A stretch of 64,000 nucleotides of DNA from NCBI GenBank assembly GCA_037833965.1, contig AP031356.1, positions 11,864,501 through 11,928,500 of the forward strand, written 5' to 3'. This DNA is from Marchantia polymorpha subsp. ruderalis. Lineage: Eukaryota; Streptophyta; Marchantiopsida; Marchantiales; Marchantiaceae. The notes under the pieces were generated by a model. The model had not been told where the DNA came from and searched no databases. It saw only the letters and a list, made by a program, of their open reading frames with translations. The translations under genes were made by a program, and so were the position numbers. Position 1 is the stretch's first letter. The number at the start of each line of letters is the position of its first letter. Below, piece after piece: positions 32,011 to 43,559 of this stretch.

Positions 32011-32019
32011 CCTTAAAAA

Positions 32020-32895
32020 ATCAAATGTAATCAATTCAACTCAAAATCAAACTCTTTATGCTATTCTTCTTGCGGAAACAAGTTGTTTACCTCTTGAGGC
32101 TGAAGCTCTCTACTTGACCATCACTTATATTAGAAGGGTGAGATCACTTGATGCTTCTCAATTTCCTCTTCATGCTTTGCGTGCCACACGTTCCAAAAGA
32201 TGGTTTATGATGTGATGACTTGTTCTTAGAGATGGAATGTGCCGGAACTCGGTTGGGATCTACAACTTATGGCCCTTCACAAGCGTATTAAGGAGTAATT
32301 TCTCAACATCATTTTGAGGAGAGGAAGCACCAAAATGCAGTTTTATCAACTTCATGTGAATTCCATGCTTATTTATTGTGAGCAATGATATCTTGTAGCA
32401 GAAATCTCTACATCTTTACGTCATATTATTGTCAAGCATAAAACAATATCTCATAGACTTGGAATTGAGGAAGTACGGTGATTGAATATTGGTAGGAGTG
32501 ATCGGATTTGTAGGCTATGTGATGGGAGAAATGTTGAGGATGAGTAAAATGGTAAATGGTAAACTTACCTAAACTTACCATTTACCATTTATCATTGAGG
32601 ATGAGGAACATGTCTTTCTTACTTGTACTAGATATATAGAGATAAGAGTGGCTCATAAAGTTGTTGTTGAGAATTTATATTCTGTGCTTCAGCTTGAGAC
32701 TTATGATTTAGATTGTTTCATTAGGGATACTATTAGTTATCGTTCTAGTGCTCTTGGCACTAGCTAGAGTATTCTTCTGGTTCTCTTCTAGGTTGAAGTT
32801 GGATTGTTTGTATTGTGTTTTTTAGCGTTTTGACCCTTTGGGTCCCACAGGCTTGATCTATTTACTATTTATCATTTTACCATTTATCATGTGAA
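32020..32895 (+). mobile_element. LINE 3' end: ORF2 C-terminus, 3' UTR and tail
   Basis: NQTLYAILLAETSCLPLEAE and LTITYIRRVRSLDASQFPLH match 54105-54240 of the longer LINE. The zinc-knuckle part (GFVGYVMG frames; CTATGTGATGGGAGAAATG at about 32515) follows. The 3' UTR has GGTTCTCTTCTAGGTTGAAG, TTTAGCGTTTTGACCCTTTG and GATCTATTTACTATTTATC, ending at about 32890 in TTTACCA-like repeats. A 50-base insert interrupts it at 32545-32594. Confidence 0.82.
32545..32594. mobile_element. 50-bp tail-only LINE insertion with 11-bp target duplication
   Basis: The uninterrupted homologue (about 54590-54620) reads straight through GTTGAGGAT. Here TTGAGGATGAG occurs at 32534-32544 and again at 32595-32605, and between them lie AATGGTAAATGGTAAAC and, inverted, CTTACCATTTACCATTT. 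The insert consists only of the LINE tail word TTTACCA in both orientations, as twin priming at a target site could produce. Confidence 0.8.
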
Positions 32896-32929
32896 TGTCT
32901 CTCAAAAATTTGAAACTAAAATATGTCTC

Positions 32930-33605
32930 AACTTTCTCCTCCAAATTTTGATCAATCTCACATTTTGGATGCTTGTGCTCCCTACCTAGCTCCAAGCTCG
33001 CACAAAGTTTCAGATCCAAAGCACACTCCAGCCCGAAGTTACGACCCTTGTCAAATTCGGCCCTCCTCAGTCAAAAAGCTCAAACCTCCAAGACGTGTCA
33101 AATTTGTGCTTTGAATTGCGTTTGGTCTGAAATTTTGAAGCTCGTGCGCCCTGTCCAACTTCAACCTCCCACAAAGTTTCATGTCAAGTGCACATCCAAG
33201 CTTGAAAAAACACCTCACGTAAACATTGGCTCTCTTGCACTCAAATCTCAAAACTCAAAGCTCAAAACTCAAAATTAGACGCATTTTGTCTCTGGAATTC
33301 TGTTCAATTTGAAAATTCACAAGCTACAGCGCTGCCTAACCTCACAATGCCACAAAATTTCAGGCTCCATTCACACTCCAGCTAGAAGTAGCGGCCCATG
33401 CAAGAATCGGCCCTCCTCTCTCAAAGCTCAAACCTCCAAGACGTGTCAACTTTGTGCTTCGAATTGTGTTCGGTTTGAGATTTTGCAGGCTCGTGCAACC
33501 TGTCCAACTTCAACCTCCCACAAAGTTTTAGGTCGAGTGCACATCCAAGCTCAAAGAAACAACTCCGGTAAAAATTGATTTTGAATTTTGTAGCAAATTT
33601 CAAGA
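32930..33605 (+). repeat. Tandem duplication (~352-bp unit) resembling another set of 5' monomers
   Basis: CCTCCAAGACGTGTCAAATTTG at about 33086 and CCTCCAAGACGTGTCAACTTTG at about 33434 head near-identical blocks. Each unit contains two CCACAAAGTTTCA-type phrases like those of the LINE monomers. No LINE ORF follows; a copia fragment does. Confidence 0.72.
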
Positions 33606-33638
33606 TTTTCAGAAAATCTTGAAACTCAAAATTGGACA

Positions 33639-33948
33639 CAATAAGCTTGAATGGCGTGCTGCTATGGATTGTGAGATGCAGTCATTGATTGATAACAAGA
33701 CTTGTGAGTTAATTGAACTTCTTGGGGATCAAGCGTTGATTGATTGCACGGGGATGTACAAACTGAAGAATTTTTCCACAACAAATGAGACGATGGTCTT
33801 CAAAGCCAGGTTGGTGACTAGAGGTTTCACAAAGGAAAAATTTATGTACTACAACGAAGTTTTCCCACCTATAGTCAAGTATGCTACAATTTGCATGGTA
33901 TATGCATTGGCTTTGAGGAGATCTAGAGATGTTACCTTACCATGGTAA
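33639..33948 (+). pseudogene. Ty1/copia reverse transcriptase fragment
   Basis: One open frame reads EWRAAMDCEMQSLIDNKTCE, ALIDCTGMYKLKNFS, FKARLVTRGFTKE, then YYNEVFPPIVKYATICM. This is the conserved start of copia-type RT (W..AM..E..SL..N.T...V, FKARLVA.G..Q..G.DY.E.F.PV.K). The fragment is about 100 codons, with no integrase before it or YVDD after it. It lies between tandem repeats and a LINE end, so it is an orphan relic. Confidence 0.85.
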
Positions 33949-33974
33949 TGAGAGTTTAGTTTGTAGATTGATGA

Positions 33975-34520
33975 AATCACTATATGATAAATGGTAAATT
34001 GTAAATAGATCAAGCCTGTGGGACTCAAAGGGTCAAAAGGTTGAAAAACACAATACAAACAATCCAACTTCAACCTAGGAGAAAACCAAAAGAACCTCCT
34101 AGCTAGTGTCCAAAGCACTATAACGGTAACAAATAAAATCCCTAATGTAACAACCTAAATCATAAGGCTCAAGCTGAAGCAAAGAATAAAAATTCTCAAC
34201 AACTTTATGAGCCACTCTAATCTCTACATATTTAGTATTAGTAAGAAATATATGCTCTTCATCCTCAATGTTCCTTTCATCACATAGACTACAAATCCGT
34301 TCACTCCTATTAATGTTCAACCAACGCCCTTCTTCAATCCCAACACTATGAGATCTTGTTCTATGGCTAGCAATAATATGACGTAAAGAAGTAGAGTCTC
34401 TGCAAGTAAGTATCTTTGCTCACAATAAACAAGCATAGGATTCACATGAAATTGATATAACTCCATTTTAGTGTCTCGTTTGCTCCAAACTACTATATGA
34501 ACTAAAGCAAGCTCCTATGC
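33975..34520 (-). mobile_element. LINE 3' end: ORF2 zinc knuckle, 3' UTR and tail
   Basis: On the minus strand 34320-34099 reads SERICSLCDERNIEDEEHIF then RVAHKVVENFYSLLQLEPYD, the RT-associated zinc knuckle (CxxC...H....C; the last Cys is Asn here: LTNTKYV). The 3' UTR (about 34090-34010) has TTTGTATTGTG and CCTTTTGACCCTTTGAGTCC, ending in TTTACCATTTATC at about 33975-33990. Confidence 0.83.
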
Positions 34521-34529
34521 AATGGAACA

Positions 34530-34760
34530 CGCGCTTGGAATGCATGATTATAGTTGGGCACTTTGCGTGCAAAAGAGAGTAGAAGGTGGTTACAAATCTC
34601 TATACTCATTGCTAAATTTGTGTAGAAGGGCTAATCTAATGTCTTGGAGTCTTAGGAGATTTTTATTCAGAAGCTTAGTTTTACCGGTAGTATTATATGG
34701 AATCCAAGTGTGGGGTTCTGGTTGTAAGTCTCCAACAAGAAAAACTTCAACTGTCTTGAT
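34530..34760 (+). mobile_element. LINE RT C-terminal (thumb) fragment
   Basis: YSWALCVQKRVEGGYKSLYS and NLCRRANLMSWSLRRFLFRS, then VVLYGIQVWG match 53865-54030 of the longer LINE. The fragment starts and stops abruptly and lies opposite in strand to the LINE pieces on either side. Confidence 0.8.
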
Positions 34761-34839
34761 ATTTGAGAACATCTCCTATGAGCCGATGGATTGGTTGATT
34801 TTGATTGCAAATGCTTGTGGACTAAATTTGCATGGATAA

Positions 34840-35470
34840 TGGAACAAAGTAACAAACTGCTAAATAACATAAGATCCTGCAATCAATCCAAGACAAACCC
34901 AATGATATTGTTTTTAAATATCTTGGCTTTCCAAATGTATTGTAGGAAGAAGTTCAGATATGATGAAAGTAACAATGCCTCCAAAGCATCTTCCTGCTCG
35001 TCGATTTCAGTGTTTTCAAGTATATCCCACCAAATTAAACTCTTGTATCTCTCCAATAGCATTGCTCTCATGCAATTATTATCCTTTGTTACCAATACAA
35101 AAAGCTTGAGCCAAATCCAATTTAGAATCAAGTGTTTCAGCCAAAAATTTGGTGACAACACTTTTCACCTCTTCCTTCTTAGATTCAGGTAGACCAGAAA
35201 TTCTCACATTCTTTCTACGAGCAGATTGATTAGCATTTTCAGTCTTTTGCTCTTGACCGAAAGAGATATGAGCAGACTTGGTAGCTTCAGCATAAAACTT
35301 CATTTTCACCTCTAGACTTTCAATCACTTCATGCAAATCAGGAGTAGCAAGAGTAGAAGCTTGAGAACCAACCTTGTCTTGGATGTCTTCAACAGATCCA
35401 GAAATTTCAAGTATGATATTCTCAAAACTTTTGTGACAAATCTTCAACTCTCAAATTTCATTTTTTTGCA
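34840..35470 (-). pseudogene. LINE ORF1 (second subfamily), decayed
   Basis: The frame 35447-35079 reads VEDIQDKVGSQASTLATPDL, HEVIESLEVKMKFYAEATKS, RRKNVRISGLPESKKEEVKS, then AQAFCIGNKG before it breaks. It is the same L1-like ORF1 family as at 28612 but shares its 5' monomer type (167 bp) with the relic at 11080. The part 34840-35070 is divergent and unassigned. Confidence 0.77.
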
Positions 35471-35589
35471 GCAGTCAAATCAACATTTTGTGCAAATCAC
35501 TTTCAATTTCTACAAAATTGTTTGCACAAGATTGAGTAGCTTGTTTTTGAAATCCATCGTGAATCCAATTTTGTAAGATTTAACACAAA

Positions 35590-36190
35590 ATCAAAGCTTT
35601 GAATTGATAACTTCTTGAGTTTCAAATTTTGCAAGGATGTGCGCGCAACTAAATTCAACAATTCTATTAAATTTAAGCTCCAGTTGAGGTTTCAGCGCCA
35701 AGATATGGCTACCGCAAGATCTATGTTCCAAAACCTAAACTCAAAGCTCCAAATTGACAACTTGTTCACCGGCTCTTTTGAGTCTCAAATTTTGCACGCA
35801 TGTGTTCCCAACCAAAATCAACAATACTACCAAATATCAGATCCAGTTAACATTCAAGCGCAAAGATATGGTTATCGGAAGATCCATGCTCCAAAACCTA
35901 AACTCAAAGCTCCGGATTGACAACTTGTTCACACCAACTTTTTTGAGGCTCAAATTTTGCAGGCATGTGCGGTCGGTTGAAATTAACAATCCCACCAAAT
36001 TGAAGATTCAATTGACACTCCAACGCAAAGATATGGCTACCGCAAGATCCATGCTCCAAAATCTAAACTCAAAACTTCGAATTGACAACTTCTTCACACC
36101 TGCTCCGTTTACGTTCAAATTTTGCGTGCATGTGCGTCTGGCCAAAACTGACAACCCCATCAAATTTCAGCTTCATTTGACATTCCAATG
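35590..36190 (-). repeat. LINE 5' monomer array, type B (~165-bp unit, about 3.7 copies)
   Basis: AGATATGGCTACCGCAAGAT or variants stand at about 35701, 35861 and 36028, 160-167 bp apart. Each unit includes CAAATTTTGCA and TGACATTCCAACGC-like blocks. It is upstream (on the minus strand) of the ORF1 at 35447. Two more copies are at 11080-11420 and one at 55466-55585. Confidence 0.83.
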
Positions 36191-36415
36191 CGAACAATTG
36201 GATTGTTTGTATAGTGTTTTACAGCCTTTTGACCATTTGGATCCCACGCGCTTGATCTATTTACCATTAACCATCTATCATTACCATTTACCATCTTGTC
36301 ACTTGCTAGCAATTGATTTTTAAAATCTTTTTCTTGATCCATGATTGGTTGGCTTGTATTGTGTTTTTCAGACTTTAGACTCTTTGGATTCCACGCGCTT
36401 CATCTATTTACATTG
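36191..36415 (+). mobile_element. Two adjacent LINE 3' tails
   Basis: GGATTGTTTGTATAGTG, CAGCCTTTTGACCATTTGG and GATCTATTTACCATTAACC (36195-36300) are followed by a second copy at about 36345-36415 (TTGTATTGTGTTTTTCAGAC, CGCTTCATCTATTTACATTG). Both are severely 5'-truncated. Confidence 0.75.
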
Positions 36416-36917
36416 ATCATATATATATCATTAAGCGTTTGATGAATATCATAAATCAATAACTCATATTTTCATTCATTTATCTAAAAAAGCATTTCAA
36501 AATTGCAAAATAAAGTTGATCTATATTCAATTATTTTCTCCAAATTTTGATCATGGATGCAATACTTTGATTGTATTTTGTTCCATTTCTAGTTTGGATC
36601 AAAGAATAACATTTGTTTTGCAAATCAAGAGCTAATAAGTATCTTCATAAATACAACATATTGCATTTGACACTTAGGTTGCCATCAACTTTTAGGCGTA
36701 TAAAAATATATACCATACAACTGCAAGTATATCTCAACTTCAATTAAAGTCACAAAACAAGAATGTTAAACAAAATGACACGGTTACAATCCTATTTCCT
36801 TAATTTGTAATATATTTTGGACAATGAAAAACTCTTAGCTGAAAAGTTGCAATCCATTCGAATTCAGTCAAATCAGAAGATAATTCCTTCTTCACAGGCT
36901 ACCGTAACGCGGACATA

Positions 36918-37519
36918 CAGTAGAACCTCTATAATCTTATCAAGCTGGGACCGGCCCTTTTTGATAAGTTTATAGAGGTGATAAGTTTCTAGAGTTTATT
37001 AAAATTGATTCATTTAATTTTGCTTGATTGGTCTCATAACCATCCGGAAGGTTACAGAAAGGTATGGAAGGTTACGGCAAGGAATGCAGAACCTCGAAAA
37101 GACATAGAAGTTGTTTGATACCCAGGTTCCGTGTGTATTGGCTGTGGTATTGTAATGGGGTGTGTAGGGCACTGTATCCTGGCGTATTGTATACAGTTGT
37201 ACTGTGTAGAAGAAAACTTCTCAAATTGTAAACAACTTAACCCAGGAAAATCCCTAACCCACATCAGATAATTAAGCAGCCAAGAAACAAATGTGAACAA
37301 AAGCTTAGACAGACAACCATTACAAGTTTCTTTAGTCGATCATAATCGTACAAATGTAACTGGGAAAGCACATCAACCTGAATATAAATTTATAAAAAAT
37401 TCGGGGCAGCCAAAACTTGATAAGTTATAAGATTATAAATTTTTGGCCTGGACCGCACAATTTGATAAATTTTCGGAGTTTATAAATTTATGGAGTATAA
37501 ATTTATAGAGGTTCTATTG
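36918..37519. mobile_element. Emigrant/pogo-like MITE (602 bp) with TA target duplication
   Basis: The left end is CAGTAGAACCTCTATAA (36918-36934); the right end, reverse-complemented, is CAATAGAACCTCTATAA (37503-37519). TA flanks both sides (36916-36917 and 37520-37521). Sub-terminal sequence is rich in TTGATAA/TTATAAATTT repeats (for example CTTTTTGATAAGTTTATAGAGG). Ends and TA duplication match the pogo-type Emigrant/Lemi1 group as I recall it. No transposase frame is inside, so it needs an enzyme in trans. Confidence 0.82.
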
Positions 37520-37539
37520 TACTACCTGCGCCTTCTGGA

Positions 37540-39290
37540 CCACTTTATCATTTGGTTTCATCCATATATGATTCGATCGGTTTATCATCTTTTTCTTTGA
37601 TTATTTGCTACTTCTTTACGGAGTGAAAACTGCATTGTATATGATTGTTTCATATGGTTTCAATTGATTCTAGAACTTGTATGAAGCTCCCCGTGATTAT
37701 CCGATCGTTTTTGCCTACCTCGACGCAAGAGAGACATCCGAACTATAACTAGAAGGTTCACTAAAGCTTTTCGCTCCTGCCGGGCCTTTTCGTGTGTAGG
37801 CAAAGACTTTCGTACTCTGATGAATGCCCTGCAACCGGTCATGGACAAAAACTCGGTCAGTACTTAACCAATAACCTTTCCCATAAAAGTTAATACGATG
37901 CCGGATTGTCACGGCCTGTCCGACAGGCCATGTGAATATTGTCAGAGGCATGTGTCAACTCTGTCTTTGGTAGATATATAGCCGTAGCACGGGCTTTAGC
38001 TCGAGTCCAGATCAACATCAAGTGGCGGCTATGATCTAGATTTCTGTTAGACGACAGTCTCCCATCGCCGTGTTCCCACACACGGTCCGTGAGTGACTAG
38101 ACGTTAGAACATCCACCAGGTGGATCCCGTCTCCCTACAGCTGTTTCTCTCACGTAGAAATCTCCGAAAGTGTCATTCTTTCCAGGTCTCACGTGCGAGA
38201 GTGTTGTCAAAGTCCATGAATGCCCAAGTTTTTCCTTCCTTCGTCTCACCAGAAATAACTACAACACAACAACGCAAAAGCATCCCTTTTAGCTTTTCCT
38301 AATCGCCTGTGACTACATAAAGCACTCATCCTATGTCCAGAATCTTGATTTGACTAGAGCAGCTTGTGCCGTATGTGAATCTGGAAGATGGAAACCAGCA
38401 ATTGTTTGTTCCGATTCCTTTTTGTTATCTACTTGGCCCCCCCCTCTCCTATAATAGCCCTCTAATTCAACCGTGAGAGCAAGCGCAGAAGGAAGTTAAT
38501 TTAGTGTAAGACGTACGGAGCTATATTCATACACAGTATGTAGTTAATATGTATGATACGTTTGGGCAAAGACGAGCATATGCAAACGCGAAACAGCATC
38601 AATATCTCCATCTAATCATGACTTCTCGACACTCTTATTAATAAGTGAATGTCCTGCTATAAAGCTGCCGAAGTCTCGGACATGAGGAGCAGTCAACCTT
38701 CGTTTAACTAAACAAGTAGGACTACAGTGATGCCTCACTGCTTGCGTACAGAACGGACATAAAAATTGGAGAAAATGCCGGCGATTTTGGTGACAGGGTG
38801 AATAGTGGCCGACAAACCTGATTTCGCTTGTTGATATCGCTTGATCGCCCTCTCCAACAGTATCCCGATTTGATTCAGACCAGCGGACTTTGTGACAAGA
38901 AATCTGGTGTATTTGATGCTAGAGCCCGAGGCCGTTTACAGTTCACTCAAGCTGAACCGCAACGTTTAGGTTTTCCTTGTTTATTTCCAAAAAGAACGAG
39001 GAACATGACCAGAGCTAACCATCACTCTCATCGCCGTGCACACCGGCGTACTAAATGAGATGAAACTTTGTTGCCAGGTTTAGGTTGCCTGGCTTTAGCT
39101 CCAAGCTCTTCGAGTTTTCAATGGAGAATTCGGTTCATTCAACTCTTCTAAGAGTCATCTTTGTAGTTCAAAATGATTGATCTTGTCTGTCATTGTTAAA
39201 TGTATCGCTTTACCTAGTGAGATGGATACTCCAATAATATTGTCCTTCTTCATGCCAGAGCATTACAATGATCTCAAAATGACTTACGAT
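37540..39290. other. Unassigned non-repetitive stretch
   Basis: Short frames only, on both strands, with no recognisable family and no convincing splice-linked series. Confidence 0.45.
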
Positions 39291-39299
39291 TATTTTGAC

Positions 39300-39372
39300 A
39301 ATAATTCTTTTGCTTGTGTTTTTCAGCCTTTTGACCTAGTGGGTTCAACGGGCTTGATCTATTTATACATAC
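39300..39372 (+). mobile_element. LINE 3' tail fragment
   Basis: TTGTGTTTTTCAGCCTTTTG, ACCTAGTGGGTTCAACGGG, CTTGATCTATTTATACAT matches the LINE 3' end at 57225-57290. Nothing else of the element is present. Confidence 0.7.
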
Positions 39373-42300
39373 CTGGAAACAACATTTCAACGAACCTTTT
39401 GATATCGAAATAGTGCTTAGTTCCCAATGTTGCTTATATTTGATTTTTCCGAAATTCATGAAAACGAATCCACACTCAAGGAATTAGATCCACACAAGAA
39501 TTATATCACGTCAACATTGGTGTATTGCGTCAGGCTTCTTCTCTTTTCATGGTGGGAAAAACCGATCATGAAAGTCAGGAGGACATCAGCATTTGTGCAG
39601 GGTATGTTAGTCAATTTGAGTACCATAATTTTTATCATGTAAATAACGATCAACATGCAAGCTTCTTCGATATTGTCGAAGACATAAACTCTATAAAGAT
39701 CGTTTACTGCAAAGCCCTTTGTACTAACTGAATCATAAGATTCACTACCTCGGGCTGCGCTCTTTATGGCCGCGTTGAAGATCCTCGAAGACTGAATGAG
39801 CCCAAGCAACGGAATCACTTACTTCACACACTGACCCAATGAATCATTAACATCAGAAGTCATCACATTAATGTCACAATTCCTTTGGTTTCAAGTCAAC
39901 GTTTAGCCATAACGACAGATATCGCACTGTTCAGTGCATCCATTGTGCGCGATTTAATCGACGGTGTAATACTACTCAAATTTACAATAGTTTGTCAGTA
40001 TTACAACCGACAAGACTCCTCTGCGGTTCAGACAAACGCCTAATACGACAAATTTAACAAACTTGGACCTAGTCCCCTTCAGTTACACCCGTTTGTTTTT
40101 GTGCATCCATAGAGTACCTTCCGGATATTCTTATCATTTTTTCTGGGAACTCTTTATATATGTTAGTATTCCCCCACCTCTTTCTAGGCTAACAATATCT
40201 TTGTTTCTTTTGGCATTGGAGTTGTATCTATGCTTTACGACATTTTCTAAGATTGAAAGATGGAAAAAATTTCAGTTATTATGTCATAACTTGTAAATAA
40301 CATTGCATTTTCATGTATTATGTTTATCTAGAGTTATAAATGGTGTTAATATGTTCAGTGCTTTTCTTAAGAAAAAAGTATCTACTTAGATGGCTATCTT
40401 TATTGCAATATGAAAAAAAAAATCATTGTGATGATATGGAATCTTTTGCTCACCTTTTTCTCATTCCTCTGCAGCTAGATGATGCATTTTCAACCTTTTT
40501 TAGATATTATAAGAATAATCTGAATTTTAAATTACTCAAATTTCTGCTCTTCATTACTTCCAGAAAAAATTTTAAAATGTGCAATAAGTTACTTCACAAT
40601 GTAGACCTCATGAATAAACTAGTAACTTAAAATATTTGGATGAAGTAAATGTCAATGACAATAAATATTCTTAGATAATTTATAGCGTATGTTCCGCTAT
40701 CTTTAACTTTATACATATTTTAAATCTATCAATTTTCAAACATAAGATATTTTTTTAATCTCTGATACCATAACATTTATTTTTGTAGAGACCAAATGTC
40801 ATAATTTCACTCATATATTTCAACTGAGAATCAACCATGTTAAGATTGTTATATTGCGAATTAAAACTTGAAGGGATAATCTAATGCGATGATACAAATA
40901 TTTTTGAAATTTTTTTTTATTCATTTATTTCAAAGTATTTTCAAATGATAGAATGAAAAGTTTTTTCAAAATCAATCAGCACAATTTTAAACATTGTTAG
41001 TATTTGATTCAGTTCTTGTTAACTCAAATTAGTGTCATATAATGAAAATTGATCCTAGGTCTAGGATACAATCAGGTTATTTTTGTTAATTTTAGTTAAA
41101 TGGTAAATGTTTGTGTTGTGTTATTGTTGATTTAGCCCGAAATGATCAGCCATGTATTTTTTTTCGTAGGCTGTCTGTTAATGCAAATCTTAATAATTCA
41201 TGTTAGCGTTATCCTAGTTAATAAGACGGGGGTTAGTTCGTCGCAATATGTGTCTCGTTTATATCATATTGTTTGTAGTTTTTTGTGACCCAAACTTGTA
41301 ATTTGTGAAGGAAGAGCTTCTGTTCTTATGGAAGTTAACTCATAGATATGATTTGCATATTTTCGTATCAGTTTTTATTTATTTCTTCTCGTGAGAATCT
41401 CCAATGAAAATTTTTAATGCTGAAATTAGTTATGATATTATAAAAAATCAACATCTGAAACATTTTTTTTGGTTTTACAAAATTTTACATTATCGTTGTA
41501 GGGATTTGCACAAGGAACATAGCGATCAACAATCTCAAGTACCAAAATTTGAGTATTGCGTAGACTAACTTTAGCCACAATCACCAAAAATATAATGTAC
41601 AAAGAATGATCATGATATGATTCAATCTAAATGAATTTTTTGGAAGATTATTCTATAAATAACTCAAACGGACAAAGAGATTGAGAAGAGTTTTCGGATG
41701 CGAAAAAATTCCAAATATTTGTAAATTCTTAAATTCTTCTATATTTTTAATTGGAAATAATATTCCGTTTAAGTTTTAGTTATTGGAGATTTATTTAAAA
41801 ATAAAATTTTAATATAGTTAACAAATATAGATAAAACAAAAATTACATATTTCGGTGTATTTATATACATAAAAATTAAACATATACAAGATTACTTTAC
41901 TGTCAAAGTTAAATAATTATCAAAATTTGGCATGACTATATTCAATTAGTTCTATAAGTGAAATTGATAAGAAACTCATTAACTTCTATAAACACATAGA
42001 ATTCATTCATCAAAATTTGACTACAACGTATTCCAGTTTCAAAACTTTATTGACTCATTAATTATATGAAATAAATATATTTCAGTAGAAAATGAATTTT
42101 TTGCATGTGCCTACCAAATTTTTGCATGAATAGATGATTTTAAGAAATAAATTTAACAACAAATATTAGCATGAATATAGAATTTGGTTTGAAAAATTAT
42201 ATTATTAAAATCTTGTGAATATAAAGTTTTTATAGAAAAAAATATTTTACAATTGTTAAATTGATATAAATTGATTTTACATTTTTTTACATAATTTTGG

Positions 42301-43480
42301 AATTTCAATATGAATACTAAAATTTATAGAAATAAAATTGATAAAAAAATTAATCACTTTAAATTATTTTATTTTGCAGATTGCATCTATCATTAGACTA
42401 TATACTTTTTCAATATGTGAAATATAATTATTTTTCTAATTAATTTTTAATTTTTGATTATTTAATAAAAATTAATTCGATAACTATAAAATAGTATATA
42501 CATTTTAAATAAATTTTTTAAGCATAAAATTTTTTATTATAAAATTTACCGTCATTTCTGAAATTATGATAAATATAGATTATTTAATGTTTTCCAATCA
42601 TATAGGAGTATATATAAATGTTATACATTATAAATTATATTTTTATAAAATTATGATTATCCATTATATGGATTTTATATTATTTGAGATCTTAAATTTA
42701 ATTTTAACATATCAATCAAATATGTGTTCTATATCATTATTATTGAAACATTGAATCATAATTATTTTATATTTTAATTTTAAGAAATGTTAAGTTTTTG
42801 AACTAATTTAGAGTTCAAATTTAATAATTCATGTTTGCATGTCGAATGATATCTGACATATTTGATTTTCATATAAATTTTTTTAATTGAAAATTTCAAG
42901 AAGTTTCATGTTGTATCTATATCACAAAATATTTTGTACATACTTTTTATCAAATATGAGATGAATGATCTATCAACATTGCCCCAACATGATACATGTT
43001 ATCTTTTAGTGTTTATAAATCTTTTCAATCAATTTCAATCATGAGAGATTCCAAGTTATTATTTTTTGTATAAATGGATCTCAAATTTTATTCATTTATG
43101 AAAAATCATCCTTATAATGCATGCTCTCTTGCAACTTAATGATATTTTAAGTTGATTCTACGTAATTTTAGGTATATTTGCTAATAGATTAATCAATCCA
43201 ATCTAAAATAGCTCATCATGTACGATCGTGTCAATAACCACAAGGAATTCGACCTAAAGATAAATGATGAGATTAGAAAACTTTTCCTTTATCTATGTCT
43301 TCGAAACATATGGTAAATGGTATATATCGAAGTGCTATCCCTGATGCTCTTCGATTTTTACAGATATATTGTTAAGAGTAAGAAACTATTAATGTAATAA
43401 TGACTATAGTGAAACTATAAATGGATGTAAAGCAAAATAAAAGCAGTTTATTGAAGAGTCTGATGATGGCCTTGTACCCT
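39373..43480. other. Intergenic DNA, strongly AT-rich from about 40300
   Basis: No gene, RNA or ordered repeat could be supported. Composition is extreme (long A/T runs) between about 41700 and 43000. Confidence 0.6.
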
Positions 43481-43504
43481 TATAGGTTTGTTTAAATTCT
43501 ACTA

Positions 43505-43552
43505 GTGGAGGTTTGTAAGGGTTTAAATTTTGAACCCATTCGAAACCTCCAC
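43505..43552. repeat. Inverted repeat (hairpin), 10-bp outer stem
   Basis: GTGGAGGTTT (43505-43514) pairs with AAACCTCCAC (43543-43552), with an inner GGGTT/AACCC stem. It stands at the border of an AT-rich block and a more balanced region. Confidence 0.6.
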
Positions 43553-43559
43553 CTGTACA

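Noticed and set aside
34883..35192. Overlapping frames on both strands between LINE pieces
   Set aside because: They lie over or beside decayed ORF1 and show no independent family.
37052..37300. 82-codon minus-strand frame inside the MITE as a possible transposase
   Set aside because: No DDE/D motif or helix-turn-helix; the element is too short for an enzyme.
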